64,000 nt of DNA from JACVRW01 sp963825345. GTDB taxonomy: Bacteria; Actinomycetota; Thermoleophilia; Solirubrobacterales; Thermoleophilaceae. Shown here in pieces: positions 60,599 to 64,000 of this stretch. Numbering within the stretch: the first letter of the stretch is position 1; each line of letters begins with the position of its first letter. The notes under the pieces were generated by a model. The model worked only from the letters and a program-made list of their open reading frames with translations, was not told the origin of the DNA and made no database searches. The translations under genes and the position numbers were made by a program. The stretch covers positions 62,001-126,000 of the forward strand of contig CAWGSQ010000003.1 of the NCBI GenBank assembly GCA_963825345.1, read 5' to 3'.

Positions 60599-62827
60599 CT
60601 AGGCCACTACGCGGAGGTGCCGGAACGGCCGGGCCCTGAGCTCGCGCGCGACGGCGTCCACGAGGCGCTCCTCGTCGCGCACCTGGCCGTCGGTGACCGC
60701 GTCGATCAGGCTGCGCTTGCGCTGGAGCAGCTCGGCCATCGTCTCGTCGATGGTGTCCGGCGCGAGCAGGTACCAGGCGGTCACGGCGCTGTCCTGGCCG
60801 ATGCGGTGCAGTCGGTCCTCGGCCTGGTCGTGGCGCGCCGGCGTCCAGTCGAGCTCGAGGAACGCCACGTTCGACGCGCGCGTGAGCGTGATGCCCTGCG
60901 AGGCCGCCTTCAGCGAGCACACGATCAGCTGGGGGCCGTCCTCGCTCTGGAACGCGTCCACGGCGTTCTGGCGCTTCTGGGAGGAGTCCGCGCCCAGGAT
61001 GTGGGCGGCATTCGGGAAGCGCTCCATCACCGCCTTCTGCGTGGCGATGTGCTCGGCGAACACCACGAGCGGCTCGCCCGACTCGAGGAAGTCCGCGATC
61101 CAGGCGAGCGCGGTGGGCAGCTTGCCGCGCGCGGCGAGCTGACGGAGGTGGTTGAGGCGCACCAGCTGCTCGGCGCGGAGCGCGGCGGCTACCTTGGCGT
61201 CGATCGAGCGGAGGTCGAGCGGGAGCGTCTGAAGCCAGGCGATCACGTCGCGCTCAGCCAGCCGGTACTCGTGCTCGTTCGAGAGCAGCACCGGCACGGT
61301 GTCCTGGCTCTTGGCGGGGAGCTGCGGAAGGACCTGCTTCTTCGTGCGCCGCACGTAGCAGTGCGCGCGCAGGTTCCAGTGCAGGCGGTCGTCGCTGCCC
61401 GCGGCTCGGAAGCGGCGGGTGAGCCGTGCGCCGCTGCCGAAGTCGCGCAGGCGGCCGAGCACGCGCAGCTGGGACACGAGCTCCTCCGCGCGGTTCAGGA
61501 TCGGCGTTCCTGTGAGCCCGAGCCGCAGGGCGTCCTCGGGCAGGCGCCCGGCCAGCTCCAGCGCGGCCTTCGTGCGGGCGGCGCGCGCGTTCTTCACGTA
61601 GTGCGACTCGTCGAGGATCAGCGCGCGCGGCTCGAGCGACGCGAGCGTCTCTGAGTGCCAGTCGAGGATGTCGTAGTTGAGCACCACGATGTTCGCCTCG
61701 CGGGTCTCGTCGGTCCACGTAGCGTCGGTCCGGCCCTCGAGCACGGCGACGCTGCGGTGCGGCAACCACTTCTGCGTCTCGCGCTCCCACATGAGCTTCA
61801 TGCTGGCCGGGCACACGACCACCGTCGGGAACGCCTCGTCCGCCTCGATCGTCGCCAGCGCCTGGACGGTCTTGCCGAGGCCCTGCTCGTCGGCGATGAA
61901 CGTGCGCCTGCGCTCCAGGGCGTAGCGAACGCCGGCGCGCTGGAAGGGGTGCAGCTCGCCACCGAGCGGGAGATCCTGAAGCTCCGCGTCGTCGGCATAC
62001 GAGAGCGCGACGGTCTCCGAAGCGCGCACGTGTTCCGCCACCAGCTCCTCGATCAGCTCCTGCGCCGGCTCCTCCACGTGCACGCGCGGGTGGGCCTTCA
62101 CGAACTCGGAGAGCTGCGGGGCGAGCGCCGGATCGGCCGGCACAGTCACTCCCCAGGGAGCGTCGCGCAGGAAGAAGCGGCCGGGCCGGTGCACCGGGTG
62201 CGCCTCGGACAGCTCCCTGAAGTCGGTGGACGGGGTGCGATCCCAGACGTGGAAGAGCGTGAGGTGCGGCTCGCCGTCCTCGCCCATCTGGAGCGACAGC
62301 TCCGCGGGCGGCGGCTGCCGGCCGTCGCGCAGCTCGCGCGCGCACATCCGCGCCAGGTCGTCGAGCCGCAGGCCCTCGAGCTGCTGCACGAGCTCCGCGC
62401 TCTCCTCGGCGAAGGGGAGCAGCACCCGGCCCTCCCCCGCCTCGGTCGCGTGCTCGAGCTCGTCCGGCGAGTCGCCCTGAAGGGTGCGCACGAGGAAGTG
62501 CCCGCGGCCGTCGCGGGCGACGACAGTGCAGATCGCGCGCCAGCGATCCGAGTCGCTCAGCCAGGCAAGCACCTCCGGGCTCGGCACGAGGTCCGGGAAG
62601 CGACCCAGGAGGGCCTCGATCTCCTTCGCGACACGCGGATGCGCGGGCACCCGCCACTGCTTCCGGCGCCAGTCGAACCATCGGCGCGGCAGCTCCTTGA
62701 CGGCCTCGTTCAGCTCCTCGTGGAAGGGGAAATCGAAGACGATCTCGGACTCCCGAGGATTGTCCTCGAGGAGCCAAACCCGGCCCGAGGCAGGGACCGG
62801 CTCGTTCTGAGAGGGGTCAGTGGCCAA
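60599..62827 (-). CDS. SNF2-family DNA helicase (HARP/SMARCAL1-like)
   Basis: 742 residues from TTG 62827, chosen because it follows TAAGCT at 7 nt and further upstream the frame overlaps the divergent gene. The first ~280 residues hold a HARP-like start (FDFPFHEELNEAVKELPRRWFDWRRKQWRVPA). The ATPase carries DEQGLGKT at 313-320 and DESH at 406-409, then LTGTPILNRAEELVSQLR, and a helicase-C part ending in RLHRIGQDSAV. Such proteins reanneal or remodel DNA. It leads the SNF2-M20 pair. Confidence 0.9.
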   Translation of the reverse strand: MATDPSQNEPVPASGRVWLLEDNPRESEIVFDFPFHEELNEAVKELPRRWFDWRRKQWRVPAHPRVAKEIEALLGRFPDLVPSPEVLAWLSDSDRWRAICTVVARDGRGHFLVRTLQGDSPDELEHATEAGEGRVLLPFAEESAELVQQLEGLRLDDLARMCARELRDGRQPPPAELSLQMGEDGEPHLTLFHVWDRTPSTDFRELSEAHPVHRPGRFFLRDAPWGVTVPADPALAPQLSEFVKAHPRVHVEEPAQELIEELVAEHVRASETVALSYADDAELQDLPLGGELHPFQRAGVRYALERRRTFIADEQGLGKTVQALATIEADEAFPTVVVCPASMKLMWERETQKWLPHRSVAVLEGRTDATWTDETREANIVVLNYDILDWHSETLASLEPRALILDESHYVKNARAARTKAALELAGRLPEDALRLGLTGTPILNRAEELVSQLRVLGRLRDFGSGARLTRRFRAAGSDDRLHWNLRAHCYVRRTKKQVLPQLPAKSQDTVPVLLSNEHEYRLAERDVIAWLQTLPLDLRSIDAKVAAALRAEQLVRLNHLRQLAARGKLPTALAWIADFLESGEPLVVFAEHIATQKAVMERFPNAAHILGADSSQKRQNAVDAFQSEDGPQLIVCSLKAASQGITLTRASNVAFLELDWTPARHDQAEDRLHRIGQDSAVTAWYLLAPDTIDETMAELLQRKRSLIDAVTDGQVRDEERLVDAVARELRARPFRHLRVVA

Positions 62828-62834
62828 ACAGTTG

Positions 62835-62840
62835 AGCTTA
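62835..62840 (-). promoter_or_regulatory. candidate -10 of SNF2 gene
   Basis: Minus-strand TAAGCT, 7 nt before TTG 62827; GTTACA 16 bp further upstream could be the -35. Confidence 0.45.
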
Positions 62841-62880
62841 GCTACGCGCGCGGCTTTGTAACAGGGGTACCGCTCGCGCG

Positions 62881-62886
62881 TAGGCT
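62881..62886 (+). promoter_or_regulatory. candidate -10 of ornithine cyclodeaminase gene
   Basis: TAGGCT, 7 nt before GTG 62894. Shares a 66-bp divergent gap with SNF2. Confidence 0.45.
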
Positions 62887-62893
62887 GCGCCGG

Positions 62894-63853
62894 GTGAACG
62901 CCGAGCCGATCCGCTATCTCAGCCGCGCCGATGTGGAGGCGGTCGGGCTGTCCGCGCTGGAGGTCGTCGACCTCCTCGAGGCCGCCTTCCGCGCCAAGCG
63001 CGCGGGCGACGTGGAGATGCCGCCGAAGGTCGGCGTGCATCCGCGCGAGGACGCGTTCATCCACGCGATGCCCGCGTACCTGGCCGACACGGACGCGGTC
63101 GGGCTCAAGTGGGTTGCCGGCTACCCGAGCAACCAGCCGCTCGGCATCCCCTACATCCACGGCCTGTTCGTGCTCTCAGACGCGGCGACCGGCCGCCCGC
63201 TCGCCGTGATGGACGCGACCTGGATCACCGAGGTGCGCACCGCCGCGGCCAGCATCCTCGGAATACGCGCGCTCGCCGAGGGACCCGTCGAGTCGATTGG
63301 CATCATCGGCTGCGGGCGCCAGGGCCACGCGCATCTCGAGCTGGCCGAGCAGGTCTTCCCCACCCTCCGGCGCGTTGCCCTGTTCGATCGCCATAGCGAG
63401 CGCGCCGAGGCGCTGGCCGCGGCGCACCAAGGGCTCGACGTCCAGGTGGCATCCGCCGCCGAGGAGATCGCGCCCGGAGCGGACGTGATCGTCTCCACGG
63501 CCGCGATCGTGCGCCAGCCCGAGCGGCCGATCCGGCGAGGACACCTGAAGGATGCCATGGTCGCGTGCGCGGTCGACTTCGACGCGACGCTCTCGGAGGA
63601 CCTCTTCGAGGACGCGGGCACGTTCGTGGTGGACGACCTGGCGCAGTACCGCTACTACCGCCAGCAGGGCTACTTTGACGGCTATCCCGCTGACGCCCTC
63701 GAGCTCGCCGAGGTGCTGGGAGAAGAATCCCCGAGGCGGGCCGGCCTGGCGGTCTACGTCCCGCTAGGGATCGCGCTCGAGGACGTGGCCGTGGCGGCCG
63801 AGCTGAACCGGCGCGCGACCGACGCCGGGCTTGGCGTCGAGCTGCCGCTCTAG
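62894..63853 (+). CDS. ornithine cyclodeaminase / mu-crystallin family
   Basis: 319 residues. The NAD-binding motif is GIIGCGRQGHAHLELAEQ, preceded by MDATWITEVRTAAASILG, and the N-terminus has the PPKVGVHP/FIHAMPAYL blocks. It may make proline from ornithine, or be an alanine dehydrogenase/ketimine reductase of the same family. GTG start, leaderless-like. The TAG stop shares CTAG with the convergent ABC gene. Confidence 0.9.
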   Translation: MNAEPIRYLSRADVEAVGLSALEVVDLLEAAFRAKRAGDVEMPPKVGVHPREDAFIHAMPAYLADTDAVGLKWVAGYPSNQPLGIPYIHGLFVLSDAATGRPLAVMDATWITEVRTAAASILGIRALAEGPVESIGIIGCGRQGHAHLELAEQVFPTLRRVALFDRHSERAEALAAAHQGLDVQVASAAEEIAPGADVIVSTAAIVRQPERPIRRGHLKDAMVACAVDFDATLSEDLFEDAGTFVVDDLAQYRYYRQQGYFDGYPADALELAEVLGEESPRRAGLAVYVPLGIALEDVAVAAELNRRATDAGLGVELPL

Positions 63854-64000
63854 TCGATCAGCCGCTTCTCCATGCGGTTGACCGCCACGCGCCACATGAC
63901 GATGGCGAAGGCGATCAGCACCGCCACGCGCAGCAGGTCCCATGTCTCGAATCCGAAGCAGGCGTGGCGTACCAGCTCGACCAGGTGGTGAAGCGGGTTC
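63850..64000 (-). CDS. ABC-2 type permease, C-terminal part
   Basis: Fifty codons are present, and the rest lies beyond the window end. The tail reads NPLHHLVELVRHACFGFE, then WDLLRVAVLIAFAIVMWRV, ending NRMEKRLID. The NPLxHxVELVR motif and a last membrane helix are typical of ABC-2 export permeases (drug/polysaccharide type). The TAG stop overlaps the cyclodeaminase stop. Confidence 0.85.
   Translation of the reverse strand, partial: NPLHHLVELVRHACFGFETWDLLRVAVLIAFAIVMWRVAVNRMEKRLID

Noticed and set aside
59402..61654. 750-codon open frame opposite the M20 and SNF2 genes
   Set aside because: Antisense shadow covering two real genes; low-complexity Arg/Gly/Ala content.

Overview
The window is a high-GC chromosomal segment of a deep-branching actinobacterium. 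I infer a Thermoleophilia/Solirubrobacterales-like lineage, from protein style only and with no search run. Support comes from the gene order tig-clpP-clpX-valS-folC-ndk-maf-mreBCD-mrdA-rodA-rne and rplU-rpmA-obg-proB-proA-nadD-rsfS, which is the order known from Streptomyces and relatives, and from a 1587-residue NAD-glutamate dehydrogenase, a DasR/NagR-like GlcNAc regulon and many genes that look leaderless.

Layout. (1) 107-546: a tRNA-Ala(GGC) sits between the C-terminal remnant of a group I intron-type PD-(D/E)XK endonuclease and a Phd-like antitoxin that has no start codon. All three lie in one uninterrupted reading frame. (2) 583-8991, minus strand: rsfS, nadD, proA, [HxlR regulator on plus], MATE pump, proB, a lipoprotein, obg, a DUF1028 protein, rpmA, rplU. 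(3) 9.0-14.6 kb: an accessory insertion that separates rplU from rne. It holds a HTH/RES toxin-antitoxin pair with a 17-bp tandem operator, an EamA transporter, an ABM monooxygenase, a secreted beta-propeller, a methyltransferase and a membrane protein. (4) 14.6-32.2 kb, minus strand: rne, rodA, mrdA, mreDCB, maf, ndk, a zinc-ribbon membrane protein, a 38-residue membrane peptide, a HAD phosphatase, folC, valS, clpX, clpP, tig. This covers cell elongation, RNA decay and proteostasis.

(5) 32.3-46.3 kb: mixed single genes. They include a 43-residue peptide followed by a ZIP-like transporter, a LapA-like protein, a secreted M14 peptidase/amidase fusion, RNase D, an acyl-CoA carboxylase carboxyltransferase, a glyoxalase-fold dioxygenase, an LVIVD-repeat protein, an amidohydrolase, two MFS transporters and two tail-to-tail RsbW-like ATPases. 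(6) 46.5-52.2 kb: the giant glutamate dehydrogenase and an SDR. (7) 52.2-57.9 kb: an amino-sugar regulon with a lipoprotein sugar-binding protein, BadF-type kinase, nanE (frameshifted here), GntR regulator and SIS-domain deaminase, plus divergent-facing nagA. Palindromes built on GGTCTAGACC lie in front of both transcription units. (8) 57.9-64.0 kb: a minus-strand run of SNF2 helicase, M20 peptidase, GH6-like glycosidase and a small secreted protein, then ornithine cyclodeaminase and the tail of an ABC-2 permease.

Two window-wide patterns stand out. At least 18 gene starts carry TAnnnT 6-10 nt before the start codon, with no Shine-Dalgarno for most. Four convergent gene pairs end on the same CTAG tetranucleotide.
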